64,000 nucleotides of DNA from Ruminococcaceae bacterium UBA7212 (GCA_002490525.1 DKUE01000035.1:1-64000); one strand, 5' to 3'. Positions 26,387 through 35,438 are shown, counted from the first letter of the stretch. Numbers and translations are program-made. The notes: a model not told the origin generated them from the sequence alone.

Positions 26387-27031
26387 TCATTTTTCATTTT
26401 TTTCGGCTTTCGGTTTACCGGAGCCGATTCTTCTTTCTTCGCCCTTTAGAATACGACGGATGTTGGACCGGTGCATAAACACAATCAGCACGGCAACCAA
26501 CGCAGTGGAAACCGTCGGTACAAGCGTTGGTTCCCCTTTAAAATAATAAATACCGAAGGTGATAAACGGTAAAAGAATTCCCGAAATAATCGATGCCAAC
26601 GACACCATTTTACTGCTCAGCACCACTATAAAAAACGGAAGCATAACAATCGGAAAGGTAAGGGGCGCCAGCGCCGTTGTCGCTCCAAGCGCCGTTGCCG
26701 CACCTTTACCGCCTTTAAATTTGAAATAAACGGGAAACATATGCCCGACCACCGCAAAAACTAACGCAATATAAGCGCAAAGCTGTGCATCATGCGCAAA
26801 ACAGAGCACGTATTTTGCCAAAAGCACCGCCGCCGTACCCTTGAGGGCATCAAAAATAAACACAAATGCCGCCGCACGCTTGCCGAATGTGCGTAAAGTG
26901 TTGGTCATGCCCGCGTTGTTTGAGCCGTAATCGCGGATATCCTTTTTATATTTCACCTTGGAAAGAATAATCCCGAAGCTTAAAGAACCGAGCAAATACG
27001 CAACTACCGCGGAGAAAATATAAGAAAGCAT
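26387..27031 (-). CDS. plsY: Acyl-phosphate:glycerol-3-phosphate acyltransferase
   Basis: The 214-residue integral membrane enzyme transfers the acyl chain of acyl-phosphate to glycerol 3-phosphate, the first step of phospholipid synthesis. Motif 1 is GSLSFGIILSK with DYGSNNAGMTNTLRTFG (about residues 35-51), motif 2 KFKGGKGAATALG (about 102-114), plus about five membrane helices. A lysine-rich C-terminal tail is cytoplasmic. CAGAGGTG precedes the ATG. It is monocistronic by appearance. Confidence 0.95.
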   Translation of the reverse strand: MLSYIFSAVVAYLLGSLSFGIILSKVKYKKDIRDYGSNNAGMTNTLRTFGKRAAAFVFIFDALKGTAAVLLAKYVLCFAHDAQLCAYIALVFAVVGHMFPVYFKFKGGKGAATALGATTALAPLTFPIVMLPFFIVVLSSKMVSLASIISGILLPFITFGIYYFKGEPTLVPTVSTALVAVLIVFMHRSNIRRILKGEERRIGSGKPKAEKNEK

Positions 27032-27215
27032 GAATGAAAAGCACCTCTGTAATATCTTTATCGCTGATTATTATAAAAAGAGCCTGTCTGTTTGTCAATA
27101 GGTGAATCGGGGCGAAAAAGTGCAGTTTTCGTAAAATTTCAAGAGATTTTCACCTTTACTTTTATCATATACTATGCTATGCTTTTAAAGATACAATAAA
27201 TCGGGAGGTTATCCA

Positions 27216-28607
27216 ATGCAACTTGTTTACAACATCAAAGACAAACCGAAATTCGGACAGCTTATTGTGTTCGCATTTCAGCAGTTGCTCGCAATTCTTG
27301 CAGCAACCATCGCCGTTCCTTCCATTGTCGGCAACGGCATGTCACAATCTGCGGCGCTGTTCGGTGCGGGCGTCGGCACAATCGTTTATCTGCTTTTTAC
27401 GAAATTCAGAAGTCCTGTCTTCCTCGGCTCCTCGTTCGCATTTTTAGGCTCTATGTTTGCCGCCTTTGCCGGTGCGGCTTCCGCAGAAGCGGGCTATGCA
27501 GGCATTATCCTCGGCGCTGTATTCGCAGGCCTTGTATATATTGTCATTGCATTGGTTATAAAGGTTGCCGGTGTAGCTTGGATTGACAAGCTGATGCCCG
27601 CCGTTGTCATCGGACCGACGGTTGCTATCATCGGTCTTTCCCTTGCGGGCAATGCAGTCGGTGACCTTACCTTAGGCAAAGTCCTGACAGAAGTACCCAC
27701 GCAGGAAATCGTAGATGGTGTGATTGTGGACGGCACAAAGCTTGTTTCTGCCGCAAGCCCTTACGTTGCGCTTATCTGCGGACTTATCACACTCTTTGTG
27801 GTTATGATTTGTTCGGTGTTCGGAAAGAAAATGGCAAAGCTGATTCCGTTCATCATCGGCATTCTTGCAGGCTACACGGCAGCGGCAATTTTCACGGGAA
27901 TCGGTATTGCCACAAACAACGCGGCTTTACAGGTGATTGACTTCAGCGTTTTCAGCGATATGAAGCTTTTCGCAATTCCCGACTTTTCGTTCTTGGCGGC
28001 GGCAAAGGGACTCTCTGCCATGGACGGCAAATACATCGCGACCGTTGCAGTTGCCTATGTGCCTGTTGCCTTTGTTGTGTTCGCAGAGCATATTGCAGAC
28101 CATAAAAACCTTTCCTCGGTAATCGGACAAGACCTTCTCAAAGACCCCGGACTGCACAGAACACTGCTCGGCGACGGCGTAGGGTCTATCGCAGGTGCGC
28201 TGTTCGGCGGCTGTCCGAACACCACCTACGGCGAATCGGTAGGCTGTGTCGCGATTACGGGCAACGCTTCCGTAGTTACGATTCTTGCAACCGCAGTTAT
28301 GGCAATCGTGATTTCGTTCTTCGGGCCGTTTGTCACATTCCTTTCCACAATTCCGAACTGCGTCATGGGCGGCGTTTGTGTGACACTTTACGGTTTTATT
28401 GCCGTATCGGGTCTTAAAATGATTCAAAATGTTGATCTCGGCGAAAACAAAAACCTCTTTGTGGTTGCCGTCATTTTGATTTGCGGTATCGGCGGACTGA
28501 CTGTCAGCTTCGGTCAGGTAACACTCACCTCTATCGCATGTGCACTGATTCTCGGCATTCTCACAAATTTAATTCTCGGCAAAGCGAAAACAAGCCAAGC
28601 GAAATAA
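27216..28607 (+). CDS. NCS2-family uracil/xanthine permease
   Basis: A 463-residue membrane transporter with about 12-14 helices of the nucleobase:cation symporter-2 family. The start FGQLIVFAFQQLLAILAATI, the helix-8 region VFAEHIADHKNLSSVIGQDL and GGCPNTTYGESVGCVAITGN are typical of the UraA subgroup, so uracil is the likeliest substrate (inference). It carries CGGGAGG before the ATG and a clear terminator after the stop, so it is a single-gene unit. No pyr genes and no recognisable purine or uracil riboswitch are next to it. Confidence 0.92.
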   Translation: MQLVYNIKDKPKFGQLIVFAFQQLLAILAATIAVPSIVGNGMSQSAALFGAGVGTIVYLLFTKFRSPVFLGSSFAFLGSMFAAFAGAASAEAGYAGIILGAVFAGLVYIVIALVIKVAGVAWIDKLMPAVVIGPTVAIIGLSLAGNAVGDLTLGKVLTEVPTQEIVDGVIVDGTKLVSAASPYVALICGLITLFVVMICSVFGKKMAKLIPFIIGILAGYTAAAIFTGIGIATNNAALQVIDFSVFSDMKLFAIPDFSFLAAAKGLSAMDGKYIATVAVAYVPVAFVVFAEHIADHKNLSSVIGQDLLKDPGLHRTLLGDGVGSIAGALFGGCPNTTYGESVGCVAITGNASVVTILATAVMAIVISFFGPFVTFLSTIPNCVMGGVCVTLYGFIAVSGLKMIQNVDLGENKNLFVVAVILICGIGGLTVSFGQVTLTSIACALILGILTNLILGKAKTSQAK

Positions 28608-28624
28608 TGCCGTAAAAACCGTAT

Positions 28625-28657
28625 AAAAGCAGATGCTTTTCAGAACATCTGCTTTTA
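28625..28657 (+). terminator. Terminator after the NCS2 permease gene
   Basis: AAAAGCAGATG / CATCTGCTTTT stem with a nine-base loop, followed by ATTTTTA. Confidence 0.85.
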
Positions 28658-28726
28658 TTTTTATATTTTAATATGTTAGACTTTCTTGTATCTGATGCTA
28701 TCCATTTTATGAAAAGAGTGACTCCA

Positions 28727-29587
28727 ATGATGTATACCGTTCAAAATGAATCTCTTAAAATCCGTGTCGCACCGTTCGGGGCTGTGCTCACAAGCGTGCA
28801 GTCCGTAAAAAGCGGACACGAATTTTTATGGCAGGGTGACCCTTCCGTTTGGAACGGGCAGTCGCCGATTCTGTTCCCGATTATCGGGAAACTATTAGAC
28901 GACAAATGCCGTATCGATGGGCAGGAATATGGAATTATCCGTCACGGACTTGCGCGGCACAGGGATTTTCAGTGCGTTTCCGAACGCGAAAACGAGCTTG
29001 TATTCTTGCAGAAAAGCGACACGGAAACAAAAAAAGCTTATCCGTTTGACTACGAGCTGTATATTACCTTTGCAATACACAGAAACAGCCTCACTGTTAC
29101 GCATACAGTCAAAAATCCAAATCCAAAAACAATATATTTCTCGCTCGGCGCGCATCCTGCATTTAACTGTGCACTCGGCGACAAGCTGGTTTTTGAAAAA
29201 AAGGAAACGCTTGTGAGTGAACGCATTGACTGTGATTCGGTGATTACGGGAGAGACGGATTTGATTCTCGAAAACAACGATACACTGCTTTTGACAGCGC
29301 ATCTGTTTGATAAAGACGCGCTGATTTTCGAGGACGTACAGTCAAATTTTGTGACTCTGCACTGCGCACAAGCCAAAACCAAAATGCGTTTTACATTCGG
29401 GAGCGCGCCCTTTCTGGCAATTTGGGCAAAGCCTGCCGCACCGTTTGTCTGTATTGAGCCGTGGTACGGTGTAAACGATAGTTACGAAAAGAAAGATGAT
29501 TTTTCCGAAAAGCGCGGGATTGTCGCGCTTCCCGCCGGCAAAGATTTTTCCTTCTCTTGGAAAGCGGAATTTTTTGAAAACGAATAA
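28727..29587 (+). CDS. Aldose 1-epimerase family protein
   Basis: A 286-residue galactose-mutarotase-like protein. It starts MMYTVQNESLKIRVAPFGAV, has the LSGDPSVWNGQSPILFPIIG-like motif as WQGDPSVWNGQSPILFPIIG, the catalytic-type histidines in GIIRHGLARH and FSLGAHPAFNC, and EPWYGVNDS near the end. Members interconvert alpha and beta anomers of hexoses or hexose phosphates. ATG 28727 or 28730 is likely; the frame upstream is AT-rich with no ribosome site. It is followed 18 bases later by the DUF1643 gene, perhaps in one unit. Confidence 0.88.
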   Translation: MMYTVQNESLKIRVAPFGAVLTSVQSVKSGHEFLWQGDPSVWNGQSPILFPIIGKLLDDKCRIDGQEYGIIRHGLARHRDFQCVSERENELVFLQKSDTETKKAYPFDYELYITFAIHRNSLTVTHTVKNPNPKTIYFSLGAHPAFNCALGDKLVFEKKETLVSERIDCDSVITGETDLILENNDTLLLTAHLFDKDALIFEDVQSNFVTLHCAQAKTKMRFTFGSAPFLAIWAKPAAPFVCIEPWYGVNDSYEKKDDFSEKRGIVALPAGKDFSFSWKAEFFENE

Positions 29588-29605
29588 AACAGAAGGTGAA
29601 AAAGT

Positions 29606-30232
29606 ATGCATATCCCGCAATGTGAAACCAACGCCGTAGAAATTTTGGATTTTACGCCTGCTTTGGAAAGCGCTTTACAGCCCGCCGATAATTATGACGT
29701 TTCGCGCTGGCTGTTTGTACCGAACAAATATGACGAATACCGTTACATATTAGGTACACGCGGCGAAAATCCGTTGATCTGCTACGGAATTAACCCTTCG
29801 ACCGCCGCACCAGACGCGCTCGACAACACCTTAAAATCCGCAGAGCGCATTGCACTGCACAACGGTTTTGACAGCTTCATTATGCTGAATGTCTATGCCC
29901 AGCGCGCCACCGACCCCAACGATATGGAGCGGAATTTCAACACACATTTACACGAAGAAAACAAGAAAGCATTTGAATATGCACTTACCTTATGCAAAGG
30001 AGACCGTCCGACGGTTTGGGCGGCATGGGGCAACATTGTGGAGAAGCGCAAGTACTTAAATCTCTGCCTATCGGAAATCATTGCAATCGGCAATGCGCAC
30101 AATGCGAAATGGGTTTCGGCAGGAAAAATATCCGTCAAGGGGCATCCGCACCATCCGCTGTATTTAAAAAAGGACAGTCCCTTAGATTTGTTTGATATGG
30201 AAAGCTATCAAAAACGGTTTTCGGCAAAGTAA
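29606..30232 (+). CDS. DUF1643 family protein
   Basis: A 208-residue soluble protein with the DUF1643 core: CYGINPSTAAPDALDNTLKS (about residues 54-73), FDSFIMLNVYAQRATDPND and WAAWGNIVEKRKYL, ending with HPHHPLYLKKDSPL. The biochemical role is unknown; the conserved Asn-Pro-Ser and the histidines point to an enzyme or nucleotide-binding protein. AGAAGGTG precedes the ATG and the upstream aldose epimerase ends 18 bases before. Confidence 0.85.
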   Translation: MHIPQCETNAVEILDFTPALESALQPADNYDVSRWLFVPNKYDEYRYILGTRGENPLICYGINPSTAAPDALDNTLKSAERIALHNGFDSFIMLNVYAQRATDPNDMERNFNTHLHEENKKAFEYALTLCKGDRPTVWAAWGNIVEKRKYLNLCLSEIIAIGNAHNAKWVSAGKISVKGHPHHPLYLKKDSPLDLFDMESYQKRFSAK

Positions 30233-30343
30233 AATCCTGCCCACCGCAAAGTTTCTGCGGATTTCGGCGAGCGCTTCACAAAATGCGCCCCCTACAGCGC
30301 CGGCAATCTCATAAATCGGTTCATCTTCTAAAACCGTTCGTAA

Positions 30344-30374
30344 GAGCCGCCACACAAAATTTGTGCGGCGGCTC
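30344..30374. repeat. Inverted repeat between convergent genes
   Basis: GAGCCGCC-ACACAAA pairs with TTTGTG-CGGCGGCTC with one mismatch. No U-run follows on either strand, so it is a weak terminator candidate or a repeat unit. The 110 bases before it hold no gene. Confidence 0.5.
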
Positions 30375-30389
30375 TCGTTCTCAATCGAT

Positions 30390-31283
30390 TTATTTTGCTC
30401 CCAGCGGTTTATTAGATACAATAAAGGTCATACGGTCAAACTGCTTCTGCGTGCCGTGGCGAAGACCGTGTCCGCCGTGGTCAGAGGTAATCATAATCAG
30501 CCAATCCTCTTCGGCATAAGTCGGGCGGCTTTTGACCGTTTCCATCAAACGGTACGCAACATTGTCGAGTCGGCAGATGCACGCGGCATACCGCGGGTTT
30601 TTCAATGAAAATCCTGTGGTGTGTCCGTTATAATCAGGCGCCTCAAAAATACCAAATACACAGTCGGCACCGTCTGTAATTTGTTCGGATATTGCCGCTT
30701 CCAGCGCACAGTCATCGGCATACTTTTGAAAAATCAGGGGCAAATTCTCCCGCAGGGCAATTTCCGCTTCTTCCTTATAAGTCACGGTAAAGTGGTCTGC
30801 CCATTCCGCTAAAAATGCTGCTTTCTTCCCTGCACCTGCCAATTCGCGCAATACGGTCGGACAAGTTGTTTTCAGCGGCAGATGTCTTACAACACCGTTT
30901 TCTGAGCCCCACACGCCTGTCAGAATTGCCGCCCAGCCCTGTGCCGTCGAGGTTTCCTGCGGGGCACTCGGTTCACCGCCCGCAAAACTTAAATAAAGCC
31001 CGCCCTCAGCTTTCAATGCCTGCACAGCGCTGTAGGCGGAATGGAACAATGCCCCAGTCACCTTCTCGTTTTGGCTTTCGCACAGAAGATGCATTGTCTC
31101 AGCACGCGCTCCGTCAAAACCAATCAGCAAAGCTTTCGGGGTCTTGGCGTTCTGTTTTTCGAAATGTTTGCGGACAACATCTGCAAAAACTGTTTGCGGC
31201 AGTGCCGTTTTTGTGGTATTATTAAACACGCCCTGTGTATCCAGGTGTTTTAAGTATTTTTGCTCAGCACTTTTCAAAAACAT
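30390..31283 (-). CDS. Alkaline-phosphatase superfamily hydrolase (NPP-like)
   Basis: A 297-residue metallo-hydrolase of the type I phosphodiesterase/nucleotide pyrophosphatase kind. Metal and nucleophile motifs appear as LLIGFDGARAETMH (about 47-60), ETSTAQGWAAILTGVW with the candidate Thr nucleophile, FEAPDYNGHTTGF and SDHGGHGLRHG near the end. No signal peptide is seen, so it is probably cytoplasmic. It is divergent from an organophosphate-type transporter whose start is 34 bases away, so the two may handle the same imported phosphoester. AAAGGAG precedes the ATG. Confidence 0.85.
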   Translation of the reverse strand: MFLKSAEQKYLKHLDTQGVFNNTTKTALPQTVFADVVRKHFEKQNAKTPKALLIGFDGARAETMHLLCESQNEKVTGALFHSAYSAVQALKAEGGLYLSFAGGEPSAPQETSTAQGWAAILTGVWGSENGVVRHLPLKTTCPTVLRELAGAGKKAAFLAEWADHFTVTYKEEAEIALRENLPLIFQKYADDCALEAAISEQITDGADCVFGIFEAPDYNGHTTGFSLKNPRYAACICRLDNVAYRLMETVKSRPTYAEEDWLIMITSDHGGHGLRHGTQKQFDRMTFIVSNKPLGAK

Positions 31284-31316
31284 AGCTGGTCTCCTTTATA
31301 CGAGGTTGTTTTCATT

Positions 31317-32570
31317 ATGACACAAAAGCATTTCGGTTACAAGTCTAAAAATCATTTTTTCACATTTCTGCTGTGCTGGACAGCATATGCTTCCACATAT
31401 GTCTGCCGCCTGAATTTTTCCGCCGCCATGCCGGAGCTGCAGGCAAACGCCGTATTTTCCGAGACGCGGATTGCCGCGGTCTCCTCTGTATTCTTCATCT
31501 GTTACGGCATCGGGCAATTTGTCAGTGGCTTAATCGGTGACCGCGCCGACACACGGCGGCTTGTTTTTGCAGGGCTGTTTATTTCCGCATTTTGCAACAT
31601 CGGCATATTTTGTGTGCATACCTATGTGCCGCTTCTGCTTTTTTGGGCGGCAAACGGCATTGCGCAGTCCATGGTCTGGACGCCGATTTTAAAAATCGCC
31701 TCACTGAATTTCGACGCATCCACGCGGCAAAAATTCGGCATTGACATGTCCACAACCGTTCCCGTCGGAACTTTGCTCAGCTACGCAGTCAGTCTTTTAA
31801 CGCTCCTCTTTCTGCCGTGGCAATACGTATTTTTAACCTGCGGACTGTTCGAGCTTTCGGTCTCCTTTCTTTGGCTGATTTGCACACGCGGACTGTTTAT
31901 CCCCCAAGAGCACCGCACCTCGGCCGGAGTACAAAAAGCGGATGCAGCAAAAGTCCTCGGCGGCACCTTCAAAGCGGCAGTGTCGGGCGGTGTACTGCTG
32001 ATGCTGATTCCGATTGTCATACAAGGTACGTTAAAAGACAGCGTCACACAATGGGTCCCCGCGTTTTTTGCAGGCAATTTCGGGTCAGACACCTCTTTTT
32101 CTCTGCTTTTAACCATGCTTTTACCGATTGTCAATGTAACAGGTGCTTATTTTGCAAAAGCTATTCACAAAAAGCTGCACAGTGAAATCGGCACATCTAT
32201 GGTCTTTTTCGGCATTTCCATTCTGTTTTTGCTGATATTAAAGCTGTTCGGCACAAAAAGCATGGTGTTGGCACTGATTTCCATGGCAGGCGTAACAAAT
32301 TGCATGTTCGCCGTGAATGTCATGCTGATTACGATGGTGCCTTTACAGTTTTCCAAACTCGGCAATGTCAGCACTATAGGCGGACTTTTGAATGCGGTTG
32401 CCTATATCGGCTGCGGTGCACTGAATCTGCTGGCAGGTAAACTGTTGGAAGCACAGAACGGGTGGGACAACTTGTTTTGGCTGTGGATTGCCATCGCCGT
32501 TATCGCGGTAGCGGTTTCCGCTGTTTGTATGCCGATGTGGAAACGGTTTTGCAAAAAGAACGCAGAGTAA
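31317..32570 (+). CDS. MFS transporter, organophosphate:phosphate antiporter type
   Basis: A 417-residue major facilitator with about 12 membrane helices. The first helix region AYASTYVCRLNFSAAMPELQ has the aromatic-arginine pattern of GlpT/UhpT relatives (YxxYxxxRxN-like), followed by GQFVSGLIGDRADTRRLVFAG as the family loop 2-3 signature. It probably imports a phosphorylated compound such as glycerol phosphate or a sugar phosphate in exchange for phosphate. ATG 31317 follows GAGGTTG. The divergent NPP-like hydrolase shares its promoter region. A strong terminator follows. Confidence 0.85.
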   Translation: MTQKHFGYKSKNHFFTFLLCWTAYASTYVCRLNFSAAMPELQANAVFSETRIAAVSSVFFICYGIGQFVSGLIGDRADTRRLVFAGLFISAFCNIGIFCVHTYVPLLLFWAANGIAQSMVWTPILKIASLNFDASTRQKFGIDMSTTVPVGTLLSYAVSLLTLLFLPWQYVFLTCGLFELSVSFLWLICTRGLFIPQEHRTSAGVQKADAAKVLGGTFKAAVSGGVLLMLIPIVIQGTLKDSVTQWVPAFFAGNFGSDTSFSLLLTMLLPIVNVTGAYFAKAIHKKLHSEIGTSMVFFGISILFLLILKLFGTKSMVLALISMAGVTNCMFAVNVMLITMVPLQFSKLGNVSTIGGLLNAVAYIGCGALNLLAGKLLEAQNGWDNLFWLWIAIAVIAVAVSAVCMPMWKRFCKKNAE

Positions 32571-32593
32571 TTGAAATTCCGCACATAGAAAGG

Positions 32594-32630
32594 CAGGCTG
32601 TCACGCTTTGTGACAGCCTGTGCTTTTCTG
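32594..32630 (+). terminator. Terminator between the MFS and TVP38 genes
   Basis: A perfect 11-bp stem (CAGGCTGTCAC / GTGACAGCCTG) with a five-base loop, followed by TGCTTTT on the plus strand and CCTTTC on the minus strand. Confidence 0.85.
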
Positions 32631-32635
32631 TATTT

Positions 32636-33388
32636 TTAAACCTCAACGGCGGGCGGCACAGGGGTTTCGTCCGTTTCCGCTGTACTTCGGACAATACGGC
32701 GGTATACAATGACGCCCAGCCCGCTCAAAAGCAGTGTCGCGCCATACACCAGCACCGCCGCAAGATAATTTTTCTCGCCGAAATACGCGCCGCACATGGT
32801 AGAGGTGATGATGGACGGAACCCGTGCCACAGCGGTAATGAGCAAATACTCCCACAGGCGGATATCTGTAAACGCTACGAAGTAAGTCAGTAAATCCTTC
32901 GGTGCGCCGGGAATAAAATAAATCAAAAACAGCAACGGACGCAATTTGCGGTTGTCCTGCAAAAAAGAAAATTCCTTTAGCTTTTCGGAGTCGGCAAAAC
33001 GCGAAACAAAACGCATACCGTATTTTTGGGAAAGCAGTAAAATCACCGCACTGCCCAATTCCGTGCCGAGCATACACAGGAACAGTCCACCCCAAATGCC
33101 GAATGCATAGCCTGAACCGACTTCAAGCGGTTCTGCTGGAATAAATTTAAACACCGTCTGTGCAGTGCGGATACCGACAAACGCAGCTTCGCCCCATGCG
33201 CCGAGGCTGTCAATCCACGCCTTAAATGTCTGTGGGTCTTCTATCACAACCAACAGTTTCCTGCCGAACACAGCATATAAAATCGCCGTCGTCCCCAAAA
33301 GAACCGCCACAGGCAGGAGCAAAAGCACCCACTGCCGCCGTGTCATCGCATGCAGCTTTTCGTTGACAGTTTGAAAGGTCCTTTTCAT
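32636..33388 (-). CDS. TVP38/TMEM64 family membrane protein
   Basis: A 250-residue membrane protein with five or six helices and the VTT (SNARE-associated) signature LIYFIPGAPKDLLTYFVAF (about residues 163-181) after EVGSGYAFGIWGG. Relatives include DedA proteins, which flip lipid carriers or phospholipids; the exact cargo here is unknown. The ATG at 33388 overlaps the stop of the GT8 gene as ATGA, so the two are translated together, suggesting a lipid or glycolipid partnership. An in-frame ATG 12 codons earlier lies inside the neighbour and lacks a ribosome site. Confidence 0.88.
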   Translation of the reverse strand: MKRTFQTVNEKLHAMTRRQWVLLLLPVAVLLGTTAILYAVFGRKLLVVIEDPQTFKAWIDSLGAWGEAAFVGIRTAQTVFKFIPAEPLEVGSGYAFGIWGGLFLCMLGTELGSAVILLLSQKYGMRFVSRFADSEKLKEFSFLQDNRKLRPLLFLIYFIPGAPKDLLTYFVAFTDIRLWEYLLITAVARVPSIITSTMCGAYFGEKNYLAAVLVYGATLLLSGLGVIVYRRIVRSTAETDETPVPPAVEV

Positions 33389-34212
33389 ACGCTTTCCGTC
33401 CGCAAAAGCTGAGATGGATAACATGACGCGTGTGGGTAAAACCGTATCAGTTCTCCTTTGTAATTCGGCTTCCAGGGCTTGTATTTGCCGTCGTAGTGTA
33501 AAATACAGGTTTCCTGTCTGACAATGGCCTCAGCGCCTGTTTTTCCGAATTTCTTTTGCAGACGGCGGTACACGCGCTCATCACAGTTGTAGACTTTTGC
33601 ATCCAGCTGCAAAATACGGTCGCCGTACAGCGCGTTCAGTACATCTTGGTCAGCCAAAAACAGCGTAGAGGCATGGCGTTCTACCAAATCGAATACATCG
33701 TTCGGCACAAAAAAGGCTCGCAGTGCCCGCAGGTTTATTAACAGTATGCCTGCGTTAATATACGCATTTTTCGGTGACATGCCGAGCCGTGCAGTTTGTA
33801 CAAAATTCGTAAATGTGTTCATATGCGTACAGCCGGCGAAGAAATTATCACCGAATGGAAGATTATACAGTGCGGAAATATCGCGAAGAATCAGTGTATC
33901 GGGGTCAATATACAGTATGCGCTCCAGTGTTTCGGGCAAATACATGGATGCGAACAGACGGTAATATGTCGCTTTTGTGATTCGTTTCAGCACCGGCGCT
34001 TTTTCAAACAGAGAATCCGGCACACGAATCCCGATTATACGGCTTCCGCTGCCGTCTACCGTTTTGCCGATTTTCTCGAAATCCGCCTCTGTCAAGTGCG
34101 CGTAGGCGACATATACATCAAATGCCGTACGCGGATTCGAACGAATCAGAGACGAAAGCATTGTGCACAGGGGTGCAACATAATTGGAATCCAGAGTGAC
34201 TAAAATATTCAT
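33385..34212 (-). CDS. GT8-family glycosyltransferase
   Basis: A 275-residue glycosyltransferase of the LgtC/GT8 type. It opens MNILVTLDSNYVAPLCTMLS, has the metal-binding DxD motif in ILYIDPDTLILRD (about residues 96-108), and the conserved NAGILLINLRALR and LADQDVLNAL stretches, with a final HYDGKYKPWK. It should move a galactose or glucose from UDP-sugar onto a surface glycan or lipid. It is coupled by ATGA overlap to the TVP38 protein. CGGGAGGAACGG precedes the ATG. Confidence 0.92.
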   Translation of the reverse strand: MNILVTLDSNYVAPLCTMLSSLIRSNPRTAFDVYVAYAHLTEADFEKIGKTVDGSGSRIIGIRVPDSLFEKAPVLKRITKATYYRLFASMYLPETLERILYIDPDTLILRDISALYNLPFGDNFFAGCTHMNTFTNFVQTARLGMSPKNAYINAGILLINLRALRAFFVPNDVFDLVERHASTLFLADQDVLNALYGDRILQLDAKVYNCDERVYRRLQKKFGKTGAEAIVRQETCILHYDGKYKPWKPNYKGELIRFYPHASCYPSQLLRTESV

Positions 34213-34354
34213 AACCGTTCCTCCCGTAAGTTAAATCGGCTGCCGTTCTGTATATTTTGATTATAGCCCGCCACAATGACGGAAACATGAAGAGAAAATA
34301 TAAAATCGGTTAAAACAAAACGCTAAGTTTTAAGAAAAAGTTAAGAAACTTCTA

Positions 34355-34666
34355 TCAAAACTTAAAAAAATGGACCAGCAATGCAACTCTCACAAGCAGA
34401 ATCAATACAGACAGAGCAAAACCGTATCCGCTCGCCAAACGCGCACTGCTGTATTCTATCGTATTTGCCGATGAAGAGGCTGCATTCAGTTTACAGAAAC
34501 CGACACAGCTGCATAACAAACCGAGTGATGCTAAAAATATAGCGAATACCAAAGCGCATAAACCCCATGCTTGTGACAAATGTAAGTTGCGGCTGTCCAT
34601 TGCCGCATACTTTTGCGGATACTGTTGTTTATATGTTTTCCGCATTTTTGAAATATCCCGATACAT
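34355..34666 (-). CDS. Small two-helix membrane protein, unknown
   Basis: A 103-residue protein with a basic N-terminus (about residues 1-28) and two hydrophobic helices (about 34-60 and 78-102) separated by an Asn/Ser-rich loop. No family is recognised. It is flanked by AT-rich non-coding DNA on both sides. The ribosome site is weak (AAAAAGG about eight bases upstream). The pattern of two helices and good codon structure suggests a real gene, but support is moderate. Confidence 0.5.
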   Translation of the reverse strand: MYRDISKMRKTYKQQYPQKYAAMDSRNLHLSQAWGLCALVFAIFLASLGLLCSCVGFCKLNAASSSANTIEYSSARLASGYGFALSVLILLVRVALLVHFFKF

Positions 34667-34783
34667 AAAACCGACCTTTTTCGCATTTTCTTTATTCTAA
34701 TTCTTAAAATGAAGAATATCAAGCATAATTTGCTGTGTTTTATTCTCTGTAATCAGTAAAAAATTTCATGTATTATTTTTTCG

Positions 34784-35017
34784 GTGATAAAAATGAAATT
34801 ATGTCATAAACAAAAATACCGTCTTTTGGGGTTGAATATTGCCTATTACCGAAAGTTGAACGGCTACACGCAGGAAAGTCTTGCCGAAAAGCTGGACATT
34901 GACCGCACTACGGTCAGCAAAATTGAGCTTGCCAATGCAGGTGTCTCTTTGGATGTAATTTTTGACATTGCGGATTTGTTTGAAATCCCTGTGGAAAAGT
35001 TATTTGTATTCCGATGA
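34784..35017 (+). CDS. Cro/C1-type regulator
   Basis: A helix-turn-helix protein of about 74-77 residues with the standard pattern LGLNIAYYRKLNGYTQESLA then EKLDIDRTTVSKIELANAG and a C-terminal EIPVEKLFVFR. The start is either GTG 34784 or ATG 34793; neither has a strong ribosome site. A terminator follows within 20 bases, so it is single. No effector domain is present; target unknown. Confidence 0.82.
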   Translation: MIKMKLCHKQKYRLLGLNIAYYRKLNGYTQESLAEKLDIDRTTVSKIELANAGVSLDVIFDIADLFEIPVEKLFVFR

Positions 35018-35035
35018 CTTCTCTTTGAGGAAACG

Positions 35036-35076
35036 AAAAATGCCGCGTGGAGAAACCTCTTCACGCGGCATTTTTA
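35036..35076. terminator. Bidirectional terminator
   Basis: AAAAATGCCGCGTG pairs with CACGCGGCATTTTT around a 12-base loop, between the Cro/C1 gene and a minus-strand small gene. Confidence 0.85.
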
Positions 35077-35084
35077 TTCTGTTT

Positions 35085-35312
35085 TCATAGATTGCGGACG
35101 CCTTTCCAAAATTCGGAAAGCCGCAGTCCGGCGGAAATCGGCAGAAAGCACCGTACACGGCGGCACTTGTTCTTTAAAATCGGCACAGCTTCCGGCGGCA
35201 GTTCCGCATCATACAGCAAAAAGCAGACGTTTTCGACCATAGAAAGCTTTTGCAGCTTCTGCGGCGAATCCAAGCTCCGTAAATCCAAAAGGAAATAATT
35301 TCGGTAAGTCAT
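35085..35312 (-). CDS. Small protein of unknown function (75 residues)
   Basis: A 75-residue soluble frame with an amphipathic pattern (NYFLLDLRSLDSPQKLQKLS and NVCFLLYDAELPPEAVPILK). The bidirectional terminator that ends nine bases after its stop supports transcription on this strand, and GATGATGG precedes the ATG. No family is recognised. The regular hydrophobic pattern and proline-bounded segments look like a folded domain rather than chance coding. Confidence 0.5.
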   Translation of the reverse strand: MTYRNYFLLDLRSLDSPQKLQKLSMVENVCFLLYDAELPPEAVPILKNKCRRVRCFLPISAGLRLSEFWKGVRNL

Positions 35313-35410
35313 AAGCCATCATCTTTCAATATTCAATTGTAAGCTTACAAAAAGAAAGACGTCATTTCGGTAAAAAATGTCTGCAAATTGCAAGGCTTTC
35401 CAAATTTTTG

Positions 35411-35438
35411 TTGACAAACGAAAATTCTGTGTTATACT
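35411..35438 (+). promoter_or_regulatory. Near-consensus promoter of a 30-codon peptide gene
   Basis: TTGACA at 35411-35416 and TATACT at 35433-35438 with a 16-base spacer. Confidence 0.8.

Noticed and set aside
27049..27215. A purine or PyrR-type regulatory element before the NCS2 permease
   Set aside because: No conserved aptamer core or PyrR-binding loop is visible in this short gap.
30344..30374. Intrinsic terminator between DUF1643 and NPP-like genes
   Set aside because: The stem is good but no T-run follows on either strand; recorded as an inverted repeat instead.
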